Below the pieces are notes generated by a model, which worked only from the letters and a program-made list of their open reading frames with translations, ran no database searches and was not told where the DNA came from. A stretch of 64,000 nucleotides of DNA. It comes from an uncultured Clostridia bacterium. Lineage in GTDB: Bacteria > Bacillota > Clostridia > Oscillospirales > Acutalibacteraceae. Location: the NCBI GenBank assembly GCA_946499275.1, contig CAMMRL010000003.1:16501-80500 (forward strand), in the 5' to 3' direction. The translations under genes were made by a program, and so were the position numbers. This document shows, in pieces, positions 54,013-62,673 of the stretch (position 1 is the first letter of the stretch; each line of letters opens with the position of its first letter).

Positions 54013-54399
54013 TTACACGTCCGCCTTCCAAAGGCCGTGAAGGTTGCAGTAGGCATAAGCGGCAACCGGCTTTTCATCCGCCAGGGCAAAGGTTACGACG
54101 GGGGCCGCGCCGGCTTCCAGGCACTTGCGCTGGCCGCCTTTGTCGGTCTGGAGATAGACCCACTGGATGCTGTGCTCTTCGGTCATGGGATGCTGCACCG
54201 ATCCGACCTCCACCTTGACGGTATGGCCTTCCACGGTAACCACCGGGATATGTTTCTCCGTGCTGGCTTCTACGGTCCCGGGTTCGAGCGGCGTCATCTT
54301 TTGGCCGCAGCACATAAGCGGTACTCCTGCGTTGTGGATTAGTCCCACCAGATTGCCGCAATGCTCACAAATGTAGAATCGGTTTTCACACATATCCAT
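54013..54399 (-). CDS. dfx: desulfoferrodoxin (superoxide reductase, two-iron type)
   Basis: 128 residues. Reduces superoxide to peroxide without making oxygen, a defence typical of anaerobes. The N-terminal desulforedoxin-like centre has FYICEHCGN and MCCGQKM (four Cys). The catalytic iron centre has STEKHIPVV, VQHPMTEEHSIQW and AYCNLHGLW (His ligands and the axial Cys). Start options are ATG 54399 and 54393 behind AAAGGAATGGAG. Separate from the bcp operon by a terminator. Confidence 0.95.
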   Translation of the reverse strand: MDMCENRFYICEHCGNLVGLIHNAGVPLMCCGQKMTPLEPGTVEASTEKHIPVVTVEGHTVKVEVGSVQHPMTEEHSIQWVYLQTDKGGQRKCLEAGAAPVVTFALADEKPVAAYAYCNLHGLWKADV

Positions 54400-54580
54400 T
54401 TCTCCATTCCTTTTATGTTCATTCACAAAGCCGCCGTGTATCCGGCAGGATCTCCGCCGATTATCCGTACATCATATACATGTTCCATAATCCACCCATT
54501 TCCTTCGATTGATATTCCACAGCGGCTGTGATAAAATATTTTATGGCCCTAAAATCTTCGCCTGTGCCCTGCGTGGAGCC
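54400..54580. other. gap before desulfoferrodoxin with two palindromes
   Basis: CACAGC-G-GCTGTG (54518-54530) and the perfect AT palindrome ATAAAATATTTTAT (54531-54544) lie side by side. They do not match the GTGA-N5-TCAC motif. They may bind another redox or metal regulator. Confidence 0.45.
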
Positions 54581-56251
54581 TTACTTGCATTCGGTGCAGA
54601 TGTATTCTGGCACGGTGCGCTCATGGATAACCGATTCATACAGCCGCCATCCTCCGGCAAGGTTGGAGCAGTCGTAACCGTTCCCCGTCAGGATCCGGCA
54701 GGCGATATACGAGCGCAAGCCGGAATGGCAATGGACATAGACCGGCTTGTCCTTGGGGATCCGATGGAGGTTTTCTCGCAGGGAATCCAGCGGGATGTTC
54801 ATAAACCCGTCGATCATGCCGCGGGCCACCTCGGTTTTGGTCCGGACATCCAGCAGCGTTGCGCTGCCGTCGCGGGGCAGGGCTTCCACGTCATGCCAAA
54901 AGAACTGCTTGATCTTGCCGGAGATCACGTTTTCCGCAACGAATCCCACCATATTGACGGGGTCTTTGGCCGAGCCAAAGGGCGGCGCATAGCAAAGCTC
55001 CAGGTTTGCCAGATCCGTCACCTTGGCGCCAAAACGGATAGCGGTTGCCAGGACATCCATACGCTTGTCAACGCCGTCAAAGCCGACAATCTGCGCCCCG
55101 AGCAGTTTGTGCGTTGCTTTATCCCACAGCACCTTTACCGACATGTTGGACGCCCCCGGATAGTAAGAGGCGTGGGAGCCGGAATAGGTGTACGTTTTGT
55201 CATACGCGATGCCTGCTGATTTCGCGCTCTTTTCGCTTAAGCCCGTGGTGGCAACCGTCATGTCGAACAGCTTGAGGACAGCCGAGCCTTGCGTGCCGGT
55301 ATAGGCGCTGCCGTAACCAGCAATGTTGTCCGCCGCGATGCGGCCCTGCTTGTTGGCGGGCCCGGCGAGGGGGACGAACGCGGGATTGCCCGTGATAAAG
55401 TCTTTCACTTCCACTGCGTCGCCAACCGCATAAATATCCGGAAGGTTCGTCTTCATGTGGCTGTCCACAACGATGCTTCCGCGGGCGTTTCGCCGAATGC
55501 CGCAGGCTTTGGCCAGGGCGGTCTCCGGACGGACTCCCACCGACAGGATGACCATATCCGCGGGGATTTCTCCCTTTTGCAAGACAACGGCATGGTCCCG
55601 GATGGCTGTCACGCCGTTTTGCAGATACAGGCGGATCCCCTTCTTTTTGATATAGCGATGGACATCCGCCGCCATATCCAAGTCCAGAGGGGCAATCAGA
55701 TGATCGGCAAGTTCGACGATGGATACATCCAGTCCCGCTTCGGCGAGGTTTTCCGCCATCTCCACCCCGATATATCCGCCGCCAATGACGACGGCCGATT
55801 TTGGCTTTGCGGCAGCGATGTAATTTTTGATTTTCAGGGTGTCCGGGATATTGCGGAGCGTAAACACCATATCACTGTCAATGCCCGCAATATTCGGCTT
55901 GATTGGCTCGGCTCCGGGAGACAGGATCAAGTTGTCGTAGGTTTCCTCGTAGGTTTCGCCCGTACGGAGGTTTTTCACTGTTACGGTTTTCGCTTCGGGA
56001 TCGATTTTGATCGCCTCGTTGCATACGCGCACATCGATGCGGAACCGGGCCTGAAAGCTTTCCGGCGTCTGCAGGGTCAGGTTTTCCCGGTCGCTGATGG
56101 CGCCGCCGATATAATACGGCAGGCCGCAGTTGGCGAAAGAGACGTATTCGCCCCTTTCCAAAATCACGATCTCGGCCGTTTCGTCCAGCCGTCTGAGTCT
56201 CGCGGCAGCGGAGGCACCGCCGGCCACGCCGCCGATAATGATGGTTTTCAT
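54581..56251 (-). CDS. CoA-disulfide reductase/rhodanese fusion (NADH oxidase-like)
   Basis: 556 residues. FAD-binding start IIGGVAGGASAAARLRR, then the redox Cys in SFANCGLPYYIGG, NAD-binding VVIGGGYIGVEMAENL and FAD-binding IYAVGDAVE, all of the CoA-disulfide reductase class. The C-terminal 90 residues are a rhodanese domain with VHCHSGLRS. Such fusions reduce CoA or persulfide disulfides and can act in polysulfide metabolism. Terminal CTEC-K adds two more Cys. Start 56251 follows AGAGGGA. Divergent from the CRP-type gene with only 36 bp between. Confidence 0.92.
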   Translation of the reverse strand: MKTIIIGGVAGGASAAARLRRLDETAEIVILERGEYVSFANCGLPYYIGGAISDRENLTLQTPESFQARFRIDVRVCNEAIKIDPEAKTVTVKNLRTGETYEETYDNLILSPGAEPIKPNIAGIDSDMVFTLRNIPDTLKIKNYIAAAKPKSAVVIGGGYIGVEMAENLAEAGLDVSIVELADHLIAPLDLDMAADVHRYIKKKGIRLYLQNGVTAIRDHAVVLQKGEIPADMVILSVGVRPETALAKACGIRRNARGSIVVDSHMKTNLPDIYAVGDAVEVKDFITGNPAFVPLAGPANKQGRIAADNIAGYGSAYTGTQGSAVLKLFDMTVATTGLSEKSAKSAGIAYDKTYTYSGSHASYYPGASNMSVKVLWDKATHKLLGAQIVGFDGVDKRMDVLATAIRFGAKVTDLANLELCYAPPFGSAKDPVNMVGFVAENVISGKIKQFFWHDVEALPRDGSATLLDVRTKTEVARGMIDGFMNIPLDSLRENLHRIPKDKPVYVHCHSGLRSYIACRILTGNGYDCSNLAGGWRLYESVIHERTVPEYICTECK

Positions 56252-56287
56252 TGGTGTTTCCCTCTTTTCTGAAAGGAGTATATCGTT

Positions 56288-56962
56288 ATGGCGCAAACAA
56301 TGTTTGAACCAGTGTACAAAGACATATTCCCGTTCTGGAATGAAATCTCTGCGGGTGTACAGGCATATATCTGCCGGCATTCCGTTGCGATGACCTATTT
56401 GAAAGGCACCACCATCCACGACGGTTCGGAATGCTCCGGCGTATTCTTTATCCGCTCCGGATGCCTGAGGGTGTATATGATGTCTGAGAAAGGAAAGGAT
56501 ATCACGCTGTACCGTCTGTATCCGGGCGATATGTGTATGCTTTCCGCATCCTGCGTAATCCAGGCCATTACCTTTGATGTGATGATCGATGCGGAGGAGG
56601 ACAGCGAATGCTACGTCATCAGCGGCCCCGCCTTTGCCTCAGTCAGCAAGGACAATCCGAAAATCAAAATCTTCTCCCTGGAGACCGCGGTCAGCCGCTT
56701 TTCCGATGTGATGTGGGTGATGCAGCAGATCCTCTTTATGGGCATGGACCAAAGGCTGGCCATTTTCTTGTCCGATGAATCGAAAAGGACCGGCTCCGAC
56801 GTCATCCCGCTTACCCACGAACAGATCGCCAAATATATGGGCTCCGCCCGCGAAGTGGTGACCCGCATGCTCAAGTATTTTGCAGGCGAAGGGATCGTCG
56901 AGGTTTCCCGGAAAGGGGTTAAGATCCTTGACAAAAAACGCCTGAGGGAGTTAGCCCTCTAA
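56288..56962 (+). CDS. CRP/FNR-family transcriptional regulator
   Basis: 224 residues. An N-terminal cyclic-nucleotide-binding-like beta-roll (GTTIHDGSECSGVFFIRSGC, LYRLYPGDMCMLSASC) is followed by a long dimer helix and a winged helix-turn-helix, LTHEQIAKYMGSAREVVTRMLKYF. The cAMP-binding RxSxxE is not present. Several Cys in the sensor part (CSGV, GCL, MCMLSASC) suggest redox sensing. Its DNA site may be GTGA-N5-TCAC. The 3' end overlaps that of trxA by 12 bases. GAAAGGAG precedes the ATG. Confidence 0.9.
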   Translation: MAQTMFEPVYKDIFPFWNEISAGVQAYICRHSVAMTYLKGTTIHDGSECSGVFFIRSGCLRVYMMSEKGKDITLYRLYPGDMCMLSASCVIQAITFDVMIDAEEDSECYVISGPAFASVSKDNPKIKIFSLETAVSRFSDVMWVMQQILFMGMDQRLAIFLSDESKRTGSDVIPLTHEQIAKYMGSAREVVTRMLKYFAGEGIVEVSRKGVKILDKKRLRELAL

Positions 56963-57259
56963 CATGGCGAGAATTTGCGGCTTGGGCCTTGCTCCGACCG
57001 AATGATTCACAACCTTGCCGTTTTTCATCACGACCAGCGTCGGGATGCTGGCAACGCCAAAGGCCTGCGCCAGCTCGGGTTCGTTGTCCACGTTGACTTT
57101 GCCAACTAGGTACTGTGGGTTTTCTTCGGCAATTTGATCGACCAGAGGGGAAACCATACGGCAGGGGCCGCACCAGTCGGCATAAAAATCGAGCAGAACG
57201 GTTTTCCCACTGCTTTTGACCTGCTCAAAATTATTTTTATTTACAATAGATACGGACAT
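56951..57259 (-). CDS. trxA: thioredoxin
   Basis: 102 residues, active site DFYADWCGPCRMVSP, cis-Pro loop GVASIPTLVVMKNGK. General disulfide reductant and the likely donor to CcdA and Bcp above. ATG behind AAAGGGTAATGAACC. Its promoter carries the same CRP/FNR-type operator as the rhodanese operon. Confidence 0.95.
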   Translation of the reverse strand: MSVSIVNKNNFEQVKSSGKTVLLDFYADWCGPCRMVSPLVDQIAEENPQYLVGKVNVDNEPELAQAFGVASIPTLVVMKNGKVVNHSVGARPKPQILAMLEG

Positions 57260-57293
57260 GGTTCATTACCCTTTCTTTTTTATTTGTGTCTAT

Positions 57294-57334
57294 ATTATAA
57301 CCTCCCCAAATCCCATGTTCAGTGACCAAATCAC
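57294..57334 (-). promoter_or_regulatory. CRP/FNR-type operator and promoter of trxA
   Basis: Minus strand: GTGA-TTTGG-TCAC (57322-57334), 22 bases, then TATAAT (57294-57299). Spacing is identical to that at 53923-53963, and there is no usable -35. Confidence 0.65.
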
Positions 57335-57413
57335 AGTATAATATCCCTTTATACCAGTTTCCGTGTATAATTGAGCAAAGGCTTGGCAATAAAAAATATT
57401 TCAGCAAAGCATC

Positions 57414-57443
57414 TTGATTTTTACCGTGGTTGCACGTTATAAT
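57414..57443 (+). promoter_or_regulatory. promoter of the first PadR-like gene
   Basis: TTGATT, 18-base spacer, TATAAT; about 60 bp before ATG 57503. Confidence 0.65.
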
Positions 57444-57502
57444 AGATACAATTACTTGACTATATCGTATTGTTTACACATTTAAGCATAGGCGGGTTGA
57501 CG

Positions 57503-57835
57503 ATGGAAGCAGGATTGAATTTAAAATTAAAAAAAGCCTTATCGGAAATGCTTTTTCTCTCTATTTTGGAAGAACAGCCCCGGCCCATTTTGGAAGTGAG
57601 CAGATTGCTCGGCCAAAGGAGCGGAGGCGTTTGCAGCATGCAGTTTCCCTATGCCATTGTTTATCGCATGATGGAAAACGGTTACATTGTTGAACAAGGG
57701 AGCCGGAAAACCCAGGATAGGCGGCGGACCTTTTACGCGCTTACCGATTCGGGAAAGGATTACCTGCGCGGATTGGAAAAGGACTACAAGAATTTTATTA
57801 ATGCCGTTAACCGGGTTTTTTCCAAAGAGCTGTAA
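57503..57835 (+). CDS. PadR-like winged-helix regulator
   Basis: 110 residues. Helices LKKALSEMLFLSILEEQPRPILEVSRLL and the wing FPYAIVYRMMENGYIVEQGSR...RTFYALTDSGKDYL (motifs broken into parts) fit the PadR fold. The C-terminal helix is short. Ribosome binding site weak (GGCGGGTTGACG). Target unknown; the redox genes are divergent on the left and the second PadR gene lies to the right. Confidence 0.8.
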   Translation: MEAGLNLKLKKALSEMLFLSILEEQPRPILEVSRLLGQRSGGVCSMQFPYAIVYRMMENGYIVEQGSRKTQDRRRTFYALTDSGKDYLRGLEKDYKNFINAVNRVFSKEL

Positions 57836-58349
57836 GGCAACGGGCGGAAGGGAACCGGCTATGGCATTATGGGCATAGGAATGCGGGCCCCACCGATATG
57901 CTGCTGCGGCGTATGACGAATACCACGGTTTCAAGGACGCAGCGATGGATGATGCCATGAAAAAAGAGAAGGCAAATGCCTTCTCTTTTTTTTCCGCCTT
58001 ATGGAATAGTCAGTATGTTGATAGGAGAAATTACAGAAACAGTGTTGGTCTCACAGTTTCCGTTAAGACGGCTTGTGATATCTTTGGAATTTGCAACCCG
58101 TATGGGTATAAACAACCCCATAGGAGGACAGAATAATTTTGCCCCCCTATGAAGCAATGTTAATCAAACAGCTTAAATGATTTGATAGGGTCCAGATAAG
58201 CTGTGAAACAGGAGCGATGAACTGTGCGGCTAATTCTGCATGGGAACCACCTCCCTTTCGACAGTATCCGCACAAATTCTCCTTTCTAATGCAACTTAAC
58301 TATAGCACAAACAATAAACGATGTCAACAATATCTTATAAACAATAGTA
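57836..58349. other. gap between PadR-like genes
   Basis: 514 bp without a gene. A perfect terminator at 57960-57993 (AAAAAAGAGAAGGC, AAAT, GCCTTCTCTTTTTT) may end the first PadR transcript. The rest is AT-rich; short frames lack ribosome binding sites. Confidence 0.5.
57960..57993 (+). terminator. terminator after the first PadR-like gene
   Basis: AAAAGAGAAGGC, loop AAAT, GCCTTCTCTTTT with a run of eight T. 124 bp after the stop codon. Confidence 0.85.
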
Positions 58350-58390
58350 TTGACGACAATATATTGAAGTCGTATAATGTAATATATTGT
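58350..58390 (+). promoter_or_regulatory. promoter and operators of the second PadR operon
   Basis: TTGACG (58350-58355), 17-base spacer, TATAAT (58373-58378). ACAATATATTG lies in the spacer and AATATATTGT at 58381-58390 on the start site. The two related boxes overlap the polymerase site, as expected for autorepression by PadR. Confidence 0.65.
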
Positions 58391-58404
58391 AAGGATGTGA
58401 GAAC

Positions 58405-58755
58405 GTGAGCATAAGCGATAATTTAAAGCGCGGAACCATTGATCTTGTGCTTCTCACATTGCTGAAGGAGGAGGATATGTACGGGTATCAGTTGACCCAG
58501 ACGATGGAGGAGCGGAGCGGCGGCATGTTCTCCATAAAAGAAGGTTCCATGTATCCCACGCTGTACCGTCTGCTGGGCAAGGGGCTAATATCGGATCATC
58601 AGGAAAAAGTGGGCGTTCGCCGGACGCGGGTGTATTATCATCTTGAACCGGCGGGAGAAGCGTATTTGGAAGAGATACGCAGGGAGTATTTGTCGCTTAA
58701 CCGCGGCATTCTAAAAATTTTGGGTTGTTCCATAACGGAGGATGGGGAGCAATGA
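58405..58755 (+). CDS. PadR-family transcriptional regulator
   Basis: 116 residues. Classic PadR: LKRGTIDLVLLTLLKEEDMYGYQL, then GSMYPTLYRLLGKGLI and RVYYHLEPAGEAYLEEIRREY (motifs broken into parts). It is the first gene of a three-gene unit and probably represses it. GTG start behind AAGGATGTGA. Its stop overlaps the next start (ATGA). Confidence 0.92.
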   Translation: MSISDNLKRGTIDLVLLTLLKEEDMYGYQLTQTMEERSGGMFSIKEGSMYPTLYRLLGKGLISDHQEKVGVRRTRVYYHLEPAGEAYLEEIRREYLSLNRGILKILGCSITEDGEQ

Positions 58756-59156
58756 ACATGGCCTTGGGAAAAGAACTGGCAAAGTACTACAAGGAAATTG
58801 AAAAGTCGCTTCTGGGAACAAAGGAAGAAAAGCGCAAAATCCTTCAAATTCTCAAAAACGATGTGGAGGATTTTGTGGCGGAGAAACCGGACGCCACGGC
58901 GGATATGGTTCGCGAAAGGTTTGGCGATCCTGCGTTGTTCGCGCAGGAAAGTATCGCGTACATAACGCCGAACGAGGCGAGAAGCTTTACCCGGAAGCAT
59001 AAACGCGCATTGATTGCCGTCGGTGTACTGGCGGTAGTTGTTGTCGTGACTGTTGTTTTGTTGACTGCGATCAGGTCAATGACGCCTGGTACTATTGGAG
59101 AAGGCGAAGTCCAAGAAGTACCACTCGACAGTAGCGCTGTTGTCGAAGTTTATTAA
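58752..59156 (+). CDS. membrane protein of PadR operon (DUF1700-like)
   Basis: 134 residues. The N-terminal helical part (ALGKELAKYYKEIEKSL, LKNDVEDFVAEKPDATADMVRERFGDP) resembles proteins commonly coupled to PadR regulators in Firmicutes. One membrane helix follows (LIAVGVLAVVVVVTVVLL), then a short acidic tail. It may tether or modulate the system. Starts inside the padR stop codon. Confidence 0.75.
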   Translation: MNMALGKELAKYYKEIEKSLLGTKEEKRKILQILKNDVEDFVAEKPDATADMVRERFGDPALFAQESIAYITPNEARSFTRKHKRALIAVGVLAVVVVVTVVLLTAIRSMTPGTIGEGEVQEVPLDSSAVVEVY

Positions 59157-59168
59157 GGAGATACATAA

Positions 59169-59684
59169 ATGGTTAAGAAAAATTTGTTTGTTCGTAAAGC
59201 GTTTGCCCTTCTATCTGTTATGGCTATTCTGATGAGCCTTTTTTGTATCACGACATCTGCGGAAACTACAGATGATGTGATCGAGTTGCCCGACGGAATT
59301 TATTATTTTGAAGATGGCAGCTATATATTCACGGAACGTTTTGAATTAGATGCGGATACACGGGCGGTTGGGACAAAAAGATATTCCAAGCGTTCCACCT
59401 ATTATGATAATAACGGTGTAGCCCAGTGCGCGCTGGAAGTTCTGGGGACCTTTACCGTGAATTTTGGGACTGCGGTTAAGTGCTCGGAAGTCACGGCGAA
59501 AACCTATGTTTATAAGGACGGCTGGACTATTGAAGACGTGTCCAAATCTTGTACTTCTACTATGGCGCCGACGGCTTCCGCCACCGCTAGTGGGAATTTC
59601 GTATACAAAGTGTTAGGCATAACGCTGAGAAAATTCCCGGTTTCCGTAACAGTAAGCTGCGATAAGAGCGGTACAGGTTATTAA
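59169..59684 (+). CDS. secreted protein of PadR operon
   Basis: 171 residues. Signal peptide with hydrophobic core LLSVMAILMSLFCITTSA, cleavage expected near residue 31. The mature part is beta-rich, with an YYFEDGSYIFTERF repeat-like start and four Cys. No family recognised. 12 bp after the membrane gene with TTAAGGAGA as ribosome binding site. Followed by a strong terminator. Confidence 0.7.
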   Translation: MVKKNLFVRKAFALLSVMAILMSLFCITTSAETTDDVIELPDGIYYFEDGSYIFTERFELDADTRAVGTKRYSKRSTYYDNNGVAQCALEVLGTFTVNFGTAVKCSEVTAKTYVYKDGWTIEDVSKSCTSTMAPTASATASGNFVYKVLGITLRKFPVSVTVSCDKSGTGY

Positions 59685-59725
59685 AAACTGATCTTCCCAG
59701 CAAGTCTCCGTTATGTGCAATAAAA

Positions 59726-59756
59726 GCGCCCCGGCTTATGGCCGGGGCGTCTTTTT
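59726..59756. terminator. bidirectional terminator
   Basis: CGCCCCGGC, loop TTATG, GCCGGGGCG, then TCTTTTT: serves the PadR operon; could also act on the convergent P-ATPase gene. Confidence 0.8.
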
Positions 59757-59816
59757 ATGCGCCCGGGATGGGCGGCGTTCTTGCCGGGGCGCGGGCGGCG
59801 CCGCAAACGGGGGCTG

Positions 59817-62504
59817 TTACAGCGTGCCTTTCCTCCCGAACAGCCGCATAAACAGCTTGCGCGCACAGTCCACCGGCACCACCAGGAAGGCGATCAGCAG
59901 CACCCGGCGCAGTTCCGCAAAGGTAAGCCCTGCGGTGCGGAACAGGCTGCCGCCGTAGTAAATCATCCCGATCTGGATGACCGCCACCGCCGCCATAATC
60001 AGGAGGAAGGAGGGGTTCCCCCGCAGGTGGGCCAGCAGGTTCACCCGGTGGGTGCGGGCGTTGAAGGAGTTGAAGATGCCCGCGAAGATAAACAGGGCGA
60101 AGAACGCGGTCATCAGGTAGATGCTGTCGTTCGCGTACCGGAAAAGGAGCTTGATGGCCGGGAGCTTTAAAAATAGGACGCAGAGCGCGATGGTGAACAG
60201 GCCCATGCAAAGGATCTGGCTGAGCATGTACCGGTTGAGCACCGGTTCGTCCCGGCGTTTGGGCGGTTCGTGCATGTATTCCTCCAGCGGCGGTTCCCCC
60301 GCGAAGGCCAGGCCGGCCAGGGTGTCCATGATGATGTTGATCCACAGCATCTGGATCACGGTGACGGGGGTGTCGATGCCGATGAAGGGACCGATGATCG
60401 ATACCCCGACGGCGCACAGGTTCATGGTGAGCTGGAAGATGATGAATTTGCGGATGCTTTTGAAAATCGTGCGCCCGTACAGGATGGCCTTGGCGATGGA
60501 AGCGATGTTGTCGTCCAGGATAACGATGTCGCCGGCCTCCTTGGCCACCTCGGTGCCGCTACCCATGGCGAAGCCCACGTCGGCCTTTTTCAGCGCCGGG
60601 GCGTCGTTGATGCCGTCCCCCGTCATCCCGGCGACCAGGTCCAGTTCCTGCGCCAGGCGCACCAGGCGGCTTTTGTCGTTGGGCAGCGCGCGGGCTACCA
60701 CCCGCAGGTCCGGCAGAAGGCGCTTGATCTCCTCGTCGCCCATGCCGTTCAGCTCCGCGCTGGTGAGCACCGCGTTTTTCGGGATGCCGCCGTGTACGGC
60801 GTTGCGGTCGAGCAGCCCGGCCTCCAGGGCGATGGCGGTGGCGGTTTCCCGGTTGTCCCCGGTGATCATGACCACCTGCACGCCGGCTTCCCGCACCTGG
60901 CGGACGGCTGCCCGTGCTTCGGGGCGCACCTCGTCCCGGATGCCGGTGAGCCCGATCAGGATCAGGTCGGAAAAACCGCCGGTTTCCTGCACCGGCTTTT
61001 CGGACACCGCCAGGCAGAGCATCCGCATGGCGCGGGAGGTAAGCTCCTTCATCTTCTTTTCGAGGAAGAGACGGCTGGGCAGGGGACAGACCCGGCCTTT
61101 TTCATCGTAGTACCGCGTGCAGGCGGAGAGCAGCTTTTCCGGCGCGCCTTTGACCAGCGTAAGCTCCCGCCCGCCGTGCAGCTCCACGGCGGAGAATTTG
61201 TTTTTTGAGTCGAAGGGGATCGTCCGCCCTTTGGTGATATTACCGCCCGCTGCCAGTTTATTTTTCCCGGATACGGCGTATTCCAGCAGGGCGCGGTCGG
61301 TCGCGTTCCCGCCCAGGGCCCGCCCTTCGGATAGGAGGCTGCCGGAATTCTGGACGCAGGAGAGCTCCACCAGCTCCCACAGCGGCGTACGGCGGCGGAG
61401 CTCGGACGCTTTTTTATACTCGGCGCCGTCCCCGGTCAGGAAGCAGGCGACCTCCAGCTTGCCGCGGGTGAGGGTGCCGGTTTTGTCGGTGAACAGGATG
61501 TTCAAGCTGCCGGAGGTTTCAATCCCCACCAGCTTGCGCACCAGCACGTGGTCCTTCAGCATCCGCCGCATGTTGGAGGAAAGCACGACCGTGATCATCA
61601 TCGGCAGCCCTTCCGGCACGGCGACCACCACCACCGTGATCGCCAGCGTCAGGGCGTGGAGCACGTGCTCGAACAGCCCGCCGGGGTTGGCGGCGATCCA
61701 TTGCCCCATACGCACGATGTTCATGCCGTTGTCCAGCACCAGGGAATGGAACAGGTCGGCTACCGCCACCAGCCCGGCGGCGATGTAACCCAGGCGGCTG
61801 ATAGTGTGCGCCAGGTTGCCGAGCCGCACCTTCAGGGGGCTTTCCCGGGTTTCTTCCTGCACCTCCCGGGCCAGGCGGCCGTAAAAGGTAGCGTCCCCCA
61901 CGATGCGCACCAGCATCTCGCCCTCGCCGGAACAGACCACGCTGCCCCGGAACAGCCGGTTTTTTGAAAGGAAATCCCGGTCGTCGTCCCTTTCCGGGCC
62001 GGGGGTTTTCGCTGCCTCCTTGCTCTCGCCGTTTAAGGCGGACTGGTCGACGTGCAGTTCCCCGGACAGGAGCAGGCCGTCGGCGGGCAGGCGTTCGCCC
62101 GCCTGTAAAAGCACCACGTCCCCCACGACGATGTCGGCGACCGGCAGTTCGACCACCTTCCCATCCCGCCGCACGCGGCATTTGGTGCGCTGCGCGTCCT
62201 CCTGCAGCTTGACAAAGGCGGATTCGCTGCCATATTCCGACAGGGTGGAGACGAAGGTGGCCAGGAAAATGGCGATGGCGATGCCCGCCGATTCAAACCA
62301 GTCGAAATGGCGGAACAGAAAGATGACGTTGATCGCCAGCGCCGCGAGCAGCACTTTGATAATGGGGTCCCCGAAGCTGTCGAGGAATTGGCGGAAAAAG
62401 CCCCGCCGCTTTTTCTGGGTCAGGTGGTTGGAGCCGTGCTCCCGGCGGGACTGTTCCGCTTGTTCGGTGGTCAGTCCTGCCGCGGAGGGAGCGGTTGGCG
62501 TCAT
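59817..62504 (-). CDS. P-type Ca2+-transporting ATPase (P2 type)
   Basis: 895 residues. Phosphorylation motif DKTGTLT near residue 345, TGES-type SALNGESKEA near 155, KGAPE near 470, and MTGDGINDAPALKKADVGFAMG near 630-650. Ten membrane helices are expected: the N-terminal cation-ATPase domain precedes TM1-2, and the last six (with LWINIIMDTLAGLA and LWINxxMD-type M6) follow. Motif VAVPEGLPM in M4 is the Ca2+-type. Pumps Ca2+ (or Mn2+) out of the cell. GGAGTG before the ATG. Confidence 0.92.
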   Translation of the reverse strand: MTPTAPSAAGLTTEQAEQSRREHGSNHLTQKKRRGFFRQFLDSFGDPIIKVLLAALAINVIFLFRHFDWFESAGIAIAIFLATFVSTLSEYGSESAFVKLQEDAQRTKCRVRRDGKVVELPVADIVVGDVVLLQAGERLPADGLLLSGELHVDQSALNGESKEAAKTPGPERDDDRDFLSKNRLFRGSVVCSGEGEMLVRIVGDATFYGRLAREVQEETRESPLKVRLGNLAHTISRLGYIAAGLVAVADLFHSLVLDNGMNIVRMGQWIAANPGGLFEHVLHALTLAITVVVVAVPEGLPMMITVVLSSNMRRMLKDHVLVRKLVGIETSGSLNILFTDKTGTLTRGKLEVACFLTGDGAEYKKASELRRRTPLWELVELSCVQNSGSLLSEGRALGGNATDRALLEYAVSGKNKLAAGGNITKGRTIPFDSKNKFSAVELHGGRELTLVKGAPEKLLSACTRYYDEKGRVCPLPSRLFLEKKMKELTSRAMRMLCLAVSEKPVQETGGFSDLILIGLTGIRDEVRPEARAAVRQVREAGVQVVMITGDNRETATAIALEAGLLDRNAVHGGIPKNAVLTSAELNGMGDEEIKRLLPDLRVVARALPNDKSRLVRLAQELDLVAGMTGDGINDAPALKKADVGFAMGSGTEVAKEAGDIVILDDNIASIAKAILYGRTIFKSIRKFIIFQLTMNLCAVGVSIIGPFIGIDTPVTVIQMLWINIIMDTLAGLAFAGEPPLEEYMHEPPKRRDEPVLNRYMLSQILCMGLFTIALCVLFLKLPAIKLLFRYANDSIYLMTAFFALFIFAGIFNSFNARTHRVNLLAHLRGNPSFLLIMAAVAVIQIGMIYYGGSLFRTAGLTFAELRRVLLIAFLVVPVDCARKLFMRLFGRKGTL

Positions 62505-62628
62505 GGGCGGTTCACTCCTTCGGATGGTGGTCGGGCATTGGCCGAGCCCTATACCATACTCTATTCGCGAAGGGTGGACAATATGACGGCTTGTTCCGCC
62601 CGGGCAATCTCTGCCCGGTGCGTCCGAT

Positions 62629-62671
62629 GAAAACAGGGAAAGCTTCCTCTGGGGATGCTTTCCCTGTTTTC
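62629..62671 (-). terminator. terminator of recG
   Basis: GAAAACAGGGAAAGC, loop of 13, GCTTTCCCTGTTTTC: perfect 15-bp stem, ending at the recG stop. Confidence 0.8.
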
Positions 62672-62673
62672 GG

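Noticed and set aside
54400..54560. GTGA-N5-TCAC site before desulfoferrodoxin
   Set aside because: The palindrome there is CACAGC-G-GCTGTG in the opposite polarity; it does not match the regulon motif.
56252..56330. CRP/FNR site for the CoA-disulfide reductase
   Set aside because: A TATACT at a suitable place exists, but the upstream sequence matches GTGA-N5-TCAC too poorly.
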